In this document: piece after piece, positions 1 through 11,254 of the stretch
Layout: each line of letters starts with the position of its first letter
How positions within the stretch are numbered: the stretch's first letter is position 1
Origin: Isoetes taiwanensis
Lineage: Eukaryota > Streptophyta > Lycopodiopsida > Isoetales > Isoetaceae
Reading direction: 5' to 3'
DNA: 64,000 bases
NCBI GenBank assembly: GCA_021234155.1
Contig: JAJEKV010000005.1
Span: 5,394,952-5,458,951, forward strand
Translations under genes and position numbers: made by a program
Notes under the pieces: model-generated
The model's input: only the letters and a program-made list of their open reading frames with translations
Told to the model about the DNA's origin: nothing
The model's database searches: none

Positions 1-1462
1 TGCCGACACATGCTAAGAAAGGCTTGTGTCAAGTCCGAACCTTCACTGATTTGAAGGTAGTTGACATCCATATAACATTGGGGTAGGGAATGTTCTCAAA
101 GCAATCAATTTGGTGATATGGAAACTGATATAGCTCCATAGAGAACTGTGGGGGTAGTCATATATCTGCTCACTGAGCTAGGTAAAGTTTAACTAGAGGG
201 TGATGACTACGTGAAATATTAAATATCCTTTTAGTACGTAGGTAATGTCAAGACGACATTGTTACCAGAAGGAAAAGCATTTTTTAATCCTTCACTATCT
301 AAATGACCCCGTCTATCAAGGATAGTTACGTGGAATATATATGAGAGCTCGGGTGAAAGTGTTGAATGTTGGAAATTGATAAGGTATCCTTATCTTGGAT
401 CCATACCCGAAAGAATGGCTATCACGATGTTTGTGATCCCAATTTAATGACTGGAAATTAAGCGACCCAGAAAGGTATACTTAATAATTATGAGGATTGA
501 TTGATCTTGTGGCCTATATACTGCCATTCAATGTAGAAGGAGACATAATATAGCACTTGAGATTTATAGCTATTGCTACTTGAATTCATGGAAAGCTAGA
601 GAGTAATGGCATATAACGATGCGGATCTATAAATTATATAGATTATAAAATTACGTATACTTTGTGTTATGTAAGGAAGCTTAAGTTCCTTAAGTGTGCA
701 ATATAGACGCGAGAGTATGCATACATAAGACGAGAACGTAGCCACGTGGATGCGCTTAATGATGTTGGTCAAATGCATGGCCATCATGCATGGTACAAGT
801 TAAGGGAATGGACGCATCATGTCTCTCCTGGAAGCTAAGGGGTCTCGAATAGAAGACTGGACAATAGTGTGGAACGTAGTTTTTAGACAAGGTCAAGAGA
901 ATCGAGGTCGAACTAATCGAAGGCGAGGATAAATGTTCTATAAGATGGTTGGAATGGAAGACGACAATTGCTAGCAGAAGGCGCAATCGTCTGAAAGCTG
1001 CAAGGATGCTGGAGCTTTGGTGAAATTATATTATGAAGGGAAGTCGAAGGGACACTTTGAGTAGCCCAAGTGTGGAATATAAACAAGGTAGGTGCCCAAT
1101 GAACATCTTACCAAGGAGAATGTGCTCCGGACTTGTTACTGTATGTGTATCTCAAGGAGTAGCTCCTCGGTGATATATGCGTACTAGGACCATTAAAGGG
1201 TGAAGTGTAAGAACAAAAAGAAAGGGTGTATAATAGAACTTCTAGTTCACTTTCGTATGAATACGGAAATAATGAAGAGAAGAGTTCCTTTACTAGAGGT
1301 TAAACATGTCCACTCGGAACATGACCAAGTGTCATGTTCCTCCACTTAATCGGCCATGATTGAAGGAAGTGTTGGCTTGCAATCCTCCTTAGCACTTGGA
1401 GAAATGACCAAGTGCCATGATGTAACCCTCCCCAGGTAGCTAGGGAGGAGAGGGACAAATCG
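1..1462. other. Anonymous AT-rich DNA, no gene recognised
   Basis: No open frame here carries a recognisable domain and all are short. A short direct repeat (ATGACCAAGTG followed by CCATG or TCATG) occurs near 1321 and 1405, just before the rRNA-like block. The stretch could be old retrotransposon sequence, but no RT, gag or LTR boundary could be recognised. Confidence 0.4.
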
Positions 1463-1469
1463 CAAAGAC

Positions 1470-2107
1470 AAGAGGCCGAACCTCAACGGATCGTAGCAGC
1501 AAGGCTACTCTTCCGCGCACAGTACCCGTCTTAATTTAAGTTGTCTCCATAGAATCTATCTCCCGGGCTATTTGGAATTATCCTACAAAGGCGATCCCCC
1601 CCATCCTCTTCGGGACGAGAGGAGGCATCCCTCGACACGGGCTCTCGGGGGCACCCCTAACAGTAGTCGGATCACAACCGAGGAGGTAAAGAGCATCGCA
1701 TCTCGCATGGATTCTGACTTAGAGAGCTTCGCACCAGTGGCTTTTCAACCAAGCGCAATGACCAAGTATGTGAATCAACGGTTCCTCTCGTACTAAGTTG
1801 GATTACTATTGCGGCACAACGCATCAGTAGGGTAAAACTAACCTGTCTCACGATGGTCTAAACCCAGCTCACGTTCCCTATTGCTGGGTGAACAATACAA
1901 CACTTGGTGGAATCTGCTTCACAATGATAGGAAGAGCCAACATCGAAGGATAAAAAAGCAACGTCGCTTTGAACGCTTGGCTGCCACAAGCCAATTATCC
2001 CTGTGGTAACTTTTTTGACATCTCTAGCTTCAAATTTTGAATAACTAAAGGATCGATAGGCCATGCTTTCACAGTTTGTATCCGTACTGAAGATCAAAAT
2101 CAAATGA
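1470..2107 (-). pseudogene. 25S rRNA 3'-end fragment (pseudogene)
   Basis: Read on the minus strand this matches the 3' end of plant 25S rRNA. On the plus strand the recognisable landmarks are GAACCTCAACGGATCGTAGC near 1479, GGATTCTGACTTAGAG near 1709, TGGCTTTTCAACCAAGCGC near 1739, ACGGTTCCTCTCGTACTA near 1779, GGTAAAACTAACCTGTCTCA near 1831 and GAACGCTTGGCTGCCACAAG near 1971. About 28 bases are missing after TTAGAGAG compared with the usual sequence, and there are many substitutions. Similarity stops abruptly after about 2107. It is a truncated, diverged copy and not part of a functional rDNA unit; no 18S, 5.8S or ITS was seen nearby. Confidence 0.9.
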
Positions 2108-2351
2108 AGGGTGGCATCTCTCACTGTGGAATTTGTAATTAGAGCTTGAGGATCAAGTCGAACTAAGGATTATAATTACAGGCTATGACAAGAGTATACA
2201 TAGAAGAACAAATGTATTAAACATGTAGGTAGTGTGGATTGTACAATACAACCAGCAAGCATGAACTTAACGATGTGGCTGTGTCTAAGAATCACATATG
2301 ATTTTAGACATAGGAATGGCTGACACATGTTACGAAGCATTACAAACCAAC

Positions 2352-2727
2352 ACAAACCATTACATCCAACACTTTAAAATTAAATTTCCCCTGAAACCCC
2401 CTTTGGTTTGGGTGCATATTCACATGGGGTTGACTCCGGGCATCGAGAGCTGTCAGATGGGCATATTTACTCAATATTTCTTGATCTAGACCATCGATAG
2501 CAATCCTCGTTTGTGGGGTATTCTTGTACAAATTTTGATATACTGTATAACGAGGTTTGTGAAATACTACAAGGTTTGAGACAATGTACTAAATAGTGTT
2601 GATTTTATACGTATTATATGATTTTAGGGGCTCTCGCTGCCCTATGTCACCCTGTGTGAATATGCACCCAAATCAAAGGGGGTTTCAGAGGGGATTTAAT
2701 TTTAAAGTGTTGGATGTAATGGTTTGT
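2352..2727. repeat. Foldback / MITE-like element with ~80-bp inverted arms
   Basis: The segment starting ACAAACCATTACATCCAACA at 2352 returns as its reverse complement ending at 2727, with a central part of about 220 bp. The arms run to about 2433 and 2652 and differ by only a few substitutions. No coding capacity is present. This fits a non-autonomous foldback or MITE-like element. A target-site duplication was not obvious, so the exact ends are uncertain. Confidence 0.7.
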
Positions 2728-2739
2728 ATTAATTAAAAA

Positions 2740-3655
2740 ATAAAAATTAGCCCCTTCAGTGCCTAGAAAAAGGTGGTGTACAAATTAGAGAAAAGGGTTA
2801 TATAGATATACAAAATTAGTTATGAAAATACTAGAATAAGCAAAGAAACAATATAACTTATAAAAAAACCAATGAAATACAGGAAAGAAACAATAAGAAA
2901 GATATCCCGAGCAATAAGAAATAGTTTTATAAGTTTGAGATTGATGTTTTACATGGCCTTTATTTAAGGGTTAAATCATAATAGGTCTACACGTGGTGTC
3001 CAAATTCAGAAATATAACATTTGAATATCAATGTCAAAATATAACATTTAAGAGAACTATTGGCATTAACAACCACCATAGTATACAAGCTTGATACAAA
3101 GACATCATTGACTAATTAAGCTTCCCATTACAAAAATATCCTTTGTATACCAAGCCCTTGCAAACGGCAAAGATGGGAAAGAGTACCATGTGTCATGCGG
3201 AATCCAACCATTGATTTCCATCAAATAAATTTTAAAATTTTAACAAAGCAAACAAACAGTTTTAAACCAACAAGTTTTATTCAGCACTGCATATGCCAAA
3301 CCTGATCACTTCAGCATTGCACATGCCAAACATGATCATTCTGAGATATTTGAATGCGACAAGCATCTTAGATGGACTTACAGAATCTGTAGATATTATA
3401 GTAAATGGGTGAGAATTGAAGGATGCTTCAGATATCATGCTGTGGACCTGTATATATATTATAATCCTTCATTCTTGGTTAGAAACTACAAAGCACGGAG
3501 ATGCACACAAAGCATCTAATAAAATAAATATTGTAATAATACAGTTCGCTACAAACCCATGGAAGCAGGGTAGGAGGCAGTGCTGAAGAGGCCATAGAAG
3601 CAGAAAACTGAGAGCAAGATTGTATGTCGGCAGTGGTAACCATGGAGGCCGCAAT
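2740..3655. other. Noncoding AT-rich spacer
   Basis: No gene recognised. A small duplicated phrase (GCA(C/T)ATGCCAAAC(A/C)TGATCA) occurs near 3289 and 3318. The open frames across 3469-3767 overlap the tandem duplication described next and show no domain. Confidence 0.4.
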
Positions 3656-3659
3656 GCAT

Positions 3660-3905
3660 GATCCCAATTATGGGACTGAATACAAAGAAAACCACCTGAT
3701 GCCATACACCTAGGAAAGCTTGCTGCAAGGGCTTTCCAATACACCAAAAATCGCTAAAAACAGACACCCGACCGGAATAGATGATCCCAATTCTAGGATT
3801 GAAGTAGAGAGAAAATTACCTGATGCCATACACCTTTGGAAAGCTTACTATAAGGGCTTTCCAATGCACCAAAAATTGCTTGAAACAGACACCCAAGGAG
3901 GGAGA
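3660..3905. repeat. Two-copy tandem duplication, unit ~120 bp
   Basis: Two imperfect copies follow one another. Each contains ATGATCCCAATT, then CCTGATGCCATACACCT, GGAAAGCTT, GGGCTTTCCAAT, CACCAAAAAT and ACAGACACCC in the same order. Copy one is about 3659-3780 and copy two about 3781-3900. Confidence 0.75.
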
Positions 3906-3969
3906 TTTCTGAGATTGAAGCAGCACCAAAACCCTAGACCTAGTGAGTTGCGCCATCACCAAATCAGCC

Positions 3970-4065
3970 AACCTTTATCTAATATTCATATACAACCACA
4001 CAATCTTCCTTTTGTTTAGCCTTTATCTAATATTCACATACAACCACACAGTCTTCTTTCTCTTT
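3970..4065. repeat. Two-copy tandem repeat, unit ~46 bp
   Basis: CCTTTATCTAATATTCATAT followed by ACAACCACACAATCTTC is repeated immediately with few changes (CACAT for CATAT, AGTCTTC for AATCTTC). It is noncoding. Confidence 0.75.
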
Positions 4066-4069
4066 TTCT

Positions 4070-6020
4070 TTTTTGAAAATCAATGGTCAAGAAAGGCTGC
4101 ACTCTAGAAATACTATTTAGTACAATCAAATGAATACATCAACCAAATCATAGCAAAACCATGTTGAAAAGTGTACAAAAAACACAAAGGAAACCCCCTG
4201 TTATTGTGCTATATATTAACAAGGTAGCGGTCATGGATATTGGTAAGCAGTTTCAAATGCTACATTAGTGATGATACCAAGGACGTTGACTGTGACATTC
4301 AGATTTATGTCATACAAAAAAATAGTAGGATATTCGTACAAGACAAACGAAATGTGACACGATAAGGTTTAAGAATAAGCATAATGGTATGCTTGTACAT
4401 GAAGGTATTTAATGAGGTATAAAGTACCAGAGATAAGGATTCAATTGTTTGAGGTTGACTGACGTCGGCAAGTACAACGTAATGCAAAATCCCGAAGTAG
4501 AGAAACGAGGATCCCTGGTTCTAAAATATACACCTTTGATAATTTATGACTTTAAGACCCTTAAGACAATAAAGAATTGGATAACCCTTTGGCGGTTGTT
4601 AACGAAGGTTCAAACATAGAGGTTTTCTATTATAAGGTCGAGAGGGTTTAATGCCTCTATCTCATTATGAGAGACCAAAGATGAGAACATTTAAAATCGA
4701 TCAAAAATTGAAGTTGACATGATAACTTAAGAAAATAGGTTAACTGTGACAAAGCATGGTTAGTATTGGGACACAAAGGATATTTAGCTGAAGGAGCCTT
4801 TAAAAAAGCTCTTCATATGGGGTAGTAACCTTCAGAATTATGACATAATCCCGTGTGGGAATATAGTAAGTACGATACGGCACTAAAGGAATGGTTGAAG
4901 TACCTGGGGACCCTATTAAAATGTAAGCAGCATATACAATTCCAACATAGAGTTGGCCACTGTCCATTTGGGAAGTAGATGGCGCAGCCACATCATAAAG
5001 GTATATAGGCAATGGGTTTTGTTTCAAAGAACTACCAAGGTTACACTTTAGCTAAGTTAGAGCAGACCTCTAGCATTGTGGAATGAGAACATATGTTTAC
5101 TATGTATGTACTATGTACACATACGATAAACATATCAGAGAGGTAATCTATGCAGTGATGCGGGGAGAGAAAGATGAGTGTACCCCGCACCTATCAATGA
5201 AGGGTTTGGAGTATGTCTGGAGTGTGCAAACAACAGTCAATCTGTTGCACGCTAAGGTACAATTCCAAGATGGGTAGGGAATAGCAGTTACCTGCTAGAA
5301 GCTCGAATGTGTCTTGCATAGACACTGAAGACTAGATCTCCCACATGATCTACATCCGGATCAGGCAGAGGTGAACACCATGGGTTACATGGAGGTGTGA
5401 GTTAAAATATATAGGGCTCGAACATCGATACAAGCCCGATTTATATCAAACGTAGGTATTCTAGGAAGGCTCACAAAATGCAAGGCAGGCACCCTGAAAC
5501 CTAATGACTAACACTTCTAGAGTGTACGACAACGTTGAAGCATAACCCCCAATGATATGCGGGTTCACAACATAAGGGGGATTTGGAAGCAACCTTGGAT
5601 ATAAATGGTTATACTATACGAGATATGATAACGGCTTAGAAGCCACAAGAGTTTTAAGGAGTATTTGAAGGATTAAATGGGTTGGTGACCCTACGGAATA
5701 AGGCTCACAACCAAAGGTGAATTGTATACGTTGAATCACGTGTATAGTCGATGAGTAAGGTTAAAAGTAATACGCAGCATGCTTCAAGGGGCGAGGTACA
5801 AAAAGCGACCATGGACATAGAAAATAGATTAAAAAAGAAGATAAAGGACTACTATTCGTTACGTGTAGACCAAGGGATGGTCTCAACCAGTAGGCGAAGA
5901 GAGATGTTTGTGTCGGAAGGCGGCAAGGGGTTTAAAAATCCTTCAAAGATTTAATATGTGGCTTAGGGAGAAAGAATATTCAATTTCGATGACAACATGG
6001 TGAACGATAAATTCATAAAG
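4070..6020. other. Anonymous DNA, no gene recognised
   Basis: About 2 kb with only short frames and no recognisable domain. It resembles 1-1460 in texture and could be decayed retrotransposon sequence, but nothing in it proves that. Confidence 0.35.
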
Positions 6021-6130
6021 AATCTATTAATAGAATAGAATAGAATAGAATATGTTTTTATCGTCCACGGAGATCAACTAGCCTATGGGACCTAAACAAA
6101 GAGAGAGCAGCAAGCGTATTACTGTCAAGA

Positions 6131-7693
6131 CTAAAAAACCCCTGCCCCGAAGGGTTTTCGAGGGAAAAACCTTAATAAGGATGCTAGTATATTGAACAAT
6201 CGTATATGACAATTCAATGCTGCTAGAGGACACAACTGAGTCCGTGTATCCATAACCTCCTGAAGGTATGATCCCAACAAGCCCACTGAGGCCGTGTTCA
6301 ACAGCTCATGCAGGGGCTGGTGAGGCACAATTAACTGAACATACCGTGCCCGGATATGATCGAACGCTGGACAGACCTGAAGGGCGTGACATTCATCCTC
6401 AATGATGCCCTGTTGGCAACACTGACAGATCCTGTCCTCATATGGCTCCCAAATCCATCGCCTTGTCTCAATGCAGAGGCTGTGTGCACCCGTGCGAATG
6501 GAAGCTATCAGTCTGCGCTTTTTCATAGGCAAATGAGTGCGCAAATAGTGTTGTGGGCCTCTTATGAGCATGGGGTTGACTTGTTGCCTGTAGTATACCA
6601 TTTTAACATGCAGCAGGGCATCTGCATCCCAGAGCTTGGCAAGGAAGCTAGCATCTAGATACGGCCGCAATGCATTGTGCTCCTTTTTTCTCCGCACTTG
6701 ACCGCATTTGTGTGCATGCACATTCCAATATGAGAACCACTGAGCTTGCTTGTTCTTCCAGCAGGCTTTGAGGCGTTGTGGACCCATTGCTACTACCAAT
6801 GCAAGGTTGGGCAATCGGGCATCATCCATACCAACTACCTTCTCAAAGTAAATGATATGGCGTTCCAGTTTGGCCAAGTTAACTCTCATGCCAGTGAACC
6901 GGCAGAAAGTGTCTAGAGCATCGAGGTGCCGTTGCATATCTTCTGGGGTATAGGCTAGAAGGTCAATGTCATCAGCATATATGAGTTGTCGAATAATGTA
7001 GTGCATAAATTGAACGTCCCCTCCTCCGTGCTCAGCAAACCAATCTTCCAGTTGATCAATGTGTAGGCAAAAGATTGTTGGGGAGAGAGGGCAACTCTGG
7101 CACAATCTGCCTTGTATATCTTGTATATTGCATTTTGCAAGTCGACGGGGGTCCCCAGTTGCCTCAATCTGTCCCACAACTTGTCGCGAGGTACTGTGTC
7201 GAAAGCCTTTGTGAAATCCACGAAACAACAGTACAGATTTTGTCGGCAATTCTTGCTATTCTCAATTAGTGTTTGCAGAGTGAAGATATGGTCAATGGTG
7301 GAATGTCTAGGTCGGAAGCCTGCCTGTATCAGAGCCTGCATCTCTGCATCCTCTGCCCATATCGTCAGCCACTGCTCGAGGATGCCAGCCAACAATTTTG
7401 CAAAGAGAGAGTTGATCATAATGGTGCGATAGTTGGTTGAGCAGTGAGGGTCACCTGCCTTGTATATGGGCACAATTCTACTAGTAGTCTAGTGCTGAGG
7501 GAAGCCTTCTTGCAATGCCTTTGAATAGTGCCATGAGGACAGGCACCATTGAAGGCCCAACCCACTTGAGAAGTTCTGCCTGCATGCCATCCAGATCTGC
7601 TGCCTTCCCATTAGCGAGGCGTTGTAGGCCCATTATGACATCCCCTCTATAATGACAAGTGATAGGTCCATCTGCAGAGGTACTGCTGCCCAA
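6131..7693 (-). pseudogene. LINE A ORF2: reverse transcriptase and C-terminal zinc knuckle (broken)
   Basis: Reverse transcriptase of the LINE. Visible blocks in order are GLQRLANGKAADLDGMQAEL (about 7640), NYRTIMINSLFAKLLAGILE, AGFRPRHSTIDH, CFVDFTKAFDTV, CPLSPTIFCLHIDQLEDW and the catalytic box LIYADDID near 6975. The C-terminal end contains CQCCQQG followed by ECHALQVC, a CCHC-type knuckle typical of L1 ORF2. The coding is split over at least three frames (7693-7481, 7473-6955 and 7249-6131), so no complete enzyme is encoded. RT motif order and the YADD box are intact, which makes the assignment firm. Confidence 0.85.
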
Positions 7694-8208
7694 CCCCCCA
7701 ATGGATCATAAAGTTGTGGTATGTATTGTACCCATTGCTCCGAGATGATGTTTCCTGTGGGCTGTGCAGGTTTGCTCAACACCCTTCTCCAGAATGTCTT
7801 AGAGTGACGATCCAGGAGACCGAATATCTGTTGCTGGTGTTCTACGAGGTATCTGGCTTTCTTGGTCTTGAGGAAAGAGCAGTATTGACTGATAGCTTGT
7901 GGGCAGATAGTGGGGTCAATGACTTATCGAAGCCAGCGTTTCATCTCCCTACATTCGTCATCAAAATAGTGGTTGCGGGGGAAGGTGGTATCTCCCAAGG
8001 GCGTCTATGAGTCGCCTCTCCTGAAGCATCTGTCACCGGCCGTCAGAAGAAGCTGAGTCAGCTGGGTTGTTTATTGCTGAAGTGTGGTAAGCTGCAATGT
8101 TCCCTCCAGGTCATGCTCAAGCATCCGCGCATAGGTCTCTGCACGGTCATAATCCAAGCACAGCCGAGGCACATGGGGTGCTGAGGCAATGGTCGCGCGG
8201 GTGGCCTG

Positions 8209-9035
8209 CTAGTCTATGTGCAGGAATAGGGGCTGGTGGTCTGAGTCTACTTCCTCGTCCCGACTGTCTGTTCCAATGCTAAAATGGGTAATCAGGCGCA
8301 GATCTTGCTCTTTTGCCAGTACATAATCCACCACACTGGTGCCACCTCCTTGGTTCTCCTGTCTACAAGTGCAGCGGCTGGAAGACGGCCACTGTGCTAG
8401 CCTATTACAAATGACCAATTCAAAGATACTGCCTAGCAAAAACAACTGCATGTCATAGTGTGTCACTTGGCAGTCATCTGATGTCCTTAGCCAAGCCACA
8501 TCTGTAGGATTCAGCTGCAACACATCCTCTGCAAGGGGTTCAAATTTTGGGATCTGCTCGGCCCCTATATGCGTGCATTAAAGTCTCCAAGCAACATGAT
8601 CTTGCCCAATTATTTGTGATGATGTATGTCATCATATAGATCGACATAGGGCTGCAGCCTATCCACATCCGAGTGGGTGTGGTAGAAGTCGCTCTCGGCA
8701 TGTGGGAAGTAGCAGGCCGCCACAAAGAGGGGGTTGCCACCGCAGTTCTGCATGCGCACCCACATGTATCTATTGTGGTTTACCATCTTGCACAGGAAAA
8801 CTGACTGTGCTAAGGCTGTCTGGTAGTAGCAGGTGACCCCTCCATGTCCTCGCTTTCCCATCCATTCATTGAAGACAGAGTGGCGCTGGTATCCCCGCAA
8901 GTTGGGTAGCCTGTGTCCAGCATGCTCCCATGTTTCCATGAGAAAGATGAGGTCCATATCAACGGCAACCGAGTTGAGACTGTCACCCTTCTGCCATGGG
9001 AAGTCCCGACAATTCCAAGAGAGACGCGCAGGCAC
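8209..9035 (-). pseudogene. LINE A ORF2: endonuclease domain (broken)
   Basis: Amino-terminal endonuclease of the LINE ORF2 (exonuclease-endonuclease-phosphatase fold). It begins LSWNCRDFPWQKGDS and continues through DLIFLMETWEH, GGVTCYYQ and VAACYFPHAESDF. A second frame (8523-8209) carries TSVVDYVLAKEQD and SDHQPLFL, the usual downstream blocks including the SDH motif. The domain is split by a frameshift around 8540-8610. In active elements this enzyme nicks target DNA to prime reverse transcription. Confidence 0.8.
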
Positions 9036-9499
9036 AATCCCTATTTGCTAGCGTGAGCTGGAAGTTCTGAATCCAAGTGGTGGCGGCATAAGGGGTGGCG
9101 GAGACATGGTGGCAAAGATGTCAGCGCGGGCGGTGTGGAAGGTGTGGCGGCTGGAGCTGGGATCCCATCGGAAGGGCCTCGAGCATTCGAGGTGCTCGTG
9201 ACGGCATTTGGTCGCCCGGTTCCGCATCCTTCCCCGACCAGTCCCCGCCGCTCCTCCTCGCTTTCGGGAAGTTCGACTTTTTCCAACTCGGCGCTGCAAG
9301 GTTCACCTTATGCAGAGTCGATTCGGTCAACATACGTGGCGGTTCCTTCAATCACCTGCCTTGCCGCAGATGGATGCTCGCTTTTCGCTGCCCCTCGACT
9401 ATAAAGGTGACCACCCGTGGGCAGTCAAGGCACTGAACTCTATGGCAGCTCGCCCAAATAATTTGTACAGGCGCCTGAAATGTCATCCGGTCCAAGATC

Positions 9500-10710
9500 T
9501 GTGTCTAGAGCCGGGCAATAAGGTGTTCACCTGTTTCTTCTGTCAGGCCATGCACTACCACATTGTGGCTCCTGCGTCTCTGCTCCTGGAGCTCTGAAGC
9601 TGTCACGATAGGTGATAGTTGTAGGTGTGTGGGGCGTGGGTTGTGGCCTGCGCTGAGGTGGTGGTGGCATGAGGCGATTTGGTGGTGCAACATTGGGCAT
9701 CCCGGTTGACGTCTTCTAGGCTGTGGGGCATGTGGGACAGGCTTGTTCAGTGTTGCGGATTCTGCTTTCTGAAGTTGGGAGCTCAGCTCCTGCTGGACTT
9801 GGTGCTGTCTTTCCAGTTCTTGCGTGCATTGCCGCAATTGTTCATGGGCCTCTGCATGGAGGCCCTTGCCTTGCTGGGCCACGCCAGCCTGAAGCTCCTG
9901 CACCTCCTGGTCTCGTGTCACGACCCTACCCCTCGGGGTTCTACCATTTCTGCACGGCTTGCTTTAAAAGGCGGGATGCCATATCGTGGTGGTGGCCTCC
10001 TCAACTTCTGACTGGAGGCGGGAGATAGTTGCCATTGTCTCCTACTCAACAGACTACATGTCCTGTGTCTGGGCTTCTATGATGGTAGAGAGGGAGTCCA
10101 TGCGGGCTCGCAGGTCAGCAAGACCCTGCTTCTCCATCTCTGATTGGGTTATGGCTTCCCGCGGTGATGGGGTCCGGGGTCGGGGGGCCGCATTTGGTGA
10201 GCTACGCACATCTGTCTGTTGCCTCTCAAAATGTGCCAAGCGGGCCACCGGCCTCCATTTCTTTGTCTTGTGACCCTCCGACTCAGCCAGTCCGGCTTTG
10301 CTTCTCCATTGCCAGTGCCTTCTCGGCACATGGTGTACTAAGGCTCTTATCTCGGTACATGCTAGACATGCAATTAGCGCACCTTTTATCCCCTAACGCC
10401 AACACAGGCGGCTCCAAGGCTTTGTCGGTGCTAGGTTCACCATGGGACCTGAGCAATCACCCTCACCCTGTCGGGCCAGACTTGCTGATTGGACTTTGCT
10501 CTTCATGGAAGAGGAATCTTCTCCCTTATGCATGATGTCTGGTCGGGGCCGTTTCCGTGGAGGCCCTTCTGTTTGGTCCTCCCAGTCGAGGTTGCCATGT
10601 GTGTGACCAGTAGATGGCGGGGGCACCTGGGTAGCAAACTGGGCCTGGGCTTGGGCTTGGGGCTGAAGTGTGTCTCCTTCCAAGGCGGGGGTTGCATGTA
10701 TGGCCATGGC
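9500..10710 (-). pseudogene. LINE A ORF1: coiled-coil RNA-binding protein (broken)
   Basis: Region between the 5' monomers and ORF2. It contains Gln/Pro-rich and basic stretches (QAQAQAQFA, RKRPRPDIMH), a long helical segment rich in Gln, Glu and Arg (QEVQELQAGVAQQGKG, LERQHQVQQELSSQLQ), then RRRSHNVVVHGLTEETGEHL, which looks like the start of the RRM-like domain of plant L1 ORF1 proteins. The plus-strand copy at 57819-59080 has the same blocks, confirming the identity. The reading frame changes at least twice. Confidence 0.7.
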
Positions 10711-11250
10711 AAGCACACAGTCCGGAAAAGTGCCAATTTGAGCACAGAAACAAAGCCACGCATGCAAGTATCATACACCGTTGGGAAGATCTTTGAACCA
10801 GCTTTGCAATGAGCCCAGGTACACAAAACTCTGACACTAGATGTGTGAGATACGGCCTGTCAAAGTGTCTACTGGCTGCCACAGAAACCCTGGCACACAG
10901 CCCAGAAAAATGCCGATTTGAGCACCAAAACGAACCCCAACATGCAGGTATCTTACACCATTGAAAAGATATCTGAACTAGATTTTCAAAAAGCCCAAGC
11001 ACACAAAAATCTGACACTAGGTATGTGAGATACAACCCGTCGAATTGTCTACCGATTGCCACAAAAACCCTAGCACACAGCCCGGAAATTGCCGATTTGA
11101 GCACCGAAACAAAGCCAAGCATGCAGGTACCATAAACCTTTGGAAAGATCTCGGAACCAGCTTTCCAGCAAGCCCAAGCACATGAAACTCTGACACTGGA
11201 TGTGAGAGATATGACTAATCAAAATTCTGTCGTAGAAACCCTAAGCATGA
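10711..11250 (-). repeat. Three ~180-bp tandem monomers in LINE A 5'UTR
   Basis: On the plus strand three successive units each contain CACACAG(T/C)CC, GCC(A/G)ATTTGAGCAC, GCATGCA or ACATGCA, AGGTATC or similar, a GAAAGATCT-like core, CAAGCACA or equivalent, and CTGACACTAG/GATGTG. Units begin near 10711, 10893 and 11076. They lie immediately upstream of ORF1, as the promoter monomers of some mammalian L1 families do. A different but similarly built monomer array precedes the plus-strand copy at 56816-57560. Confidence 0.75.
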
Positions 11251-11254
11251 ACCC

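Larger units (their letters stand above)
6026..11250 (-). mobile_element. LINE family A, decayed near full-length copy
   Basis: An L1-type non-LTR retrotransposon on the minus strand. Reading 5' to 3' (high to low coordinates) it has three ~180-bp tandem monomers (10711-11250), a coiled-coil ORF1 region (about 10710-9500), an apurinic-type endonuclease region (9035-8209), reverse transcriptase (7693-6131) with a C-terminal zinc knuckle, and a short 3'UTR ending in (TATTC)n at about 6030-6054. Frameshifts and stops break every ORF. Family A also occurs at 23790-25205, 26300-26350, 28504-28645 and 56816-59090. A target-site duplication was not identified, so the ends are approximate. Confidence 0.85.

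Noticed and set aside
1572-1796. Open frame on the plus strand inside the rRNA-like block
   Set aside because: It is antisense to the 25S rRNA fragment and has no protein signature.
3469-4019. Overlapping frames on both strands
   Set aside because: They span a noncoding tandem duplication and have no conserved domain.
9041-9600. Plus- and minus-strand Arg/Pro/Ser-rich frames between LINE ORF1 and ORF2
   Set aside because: GC-rich linker of LINE A read in several frames; no independent gene signature.
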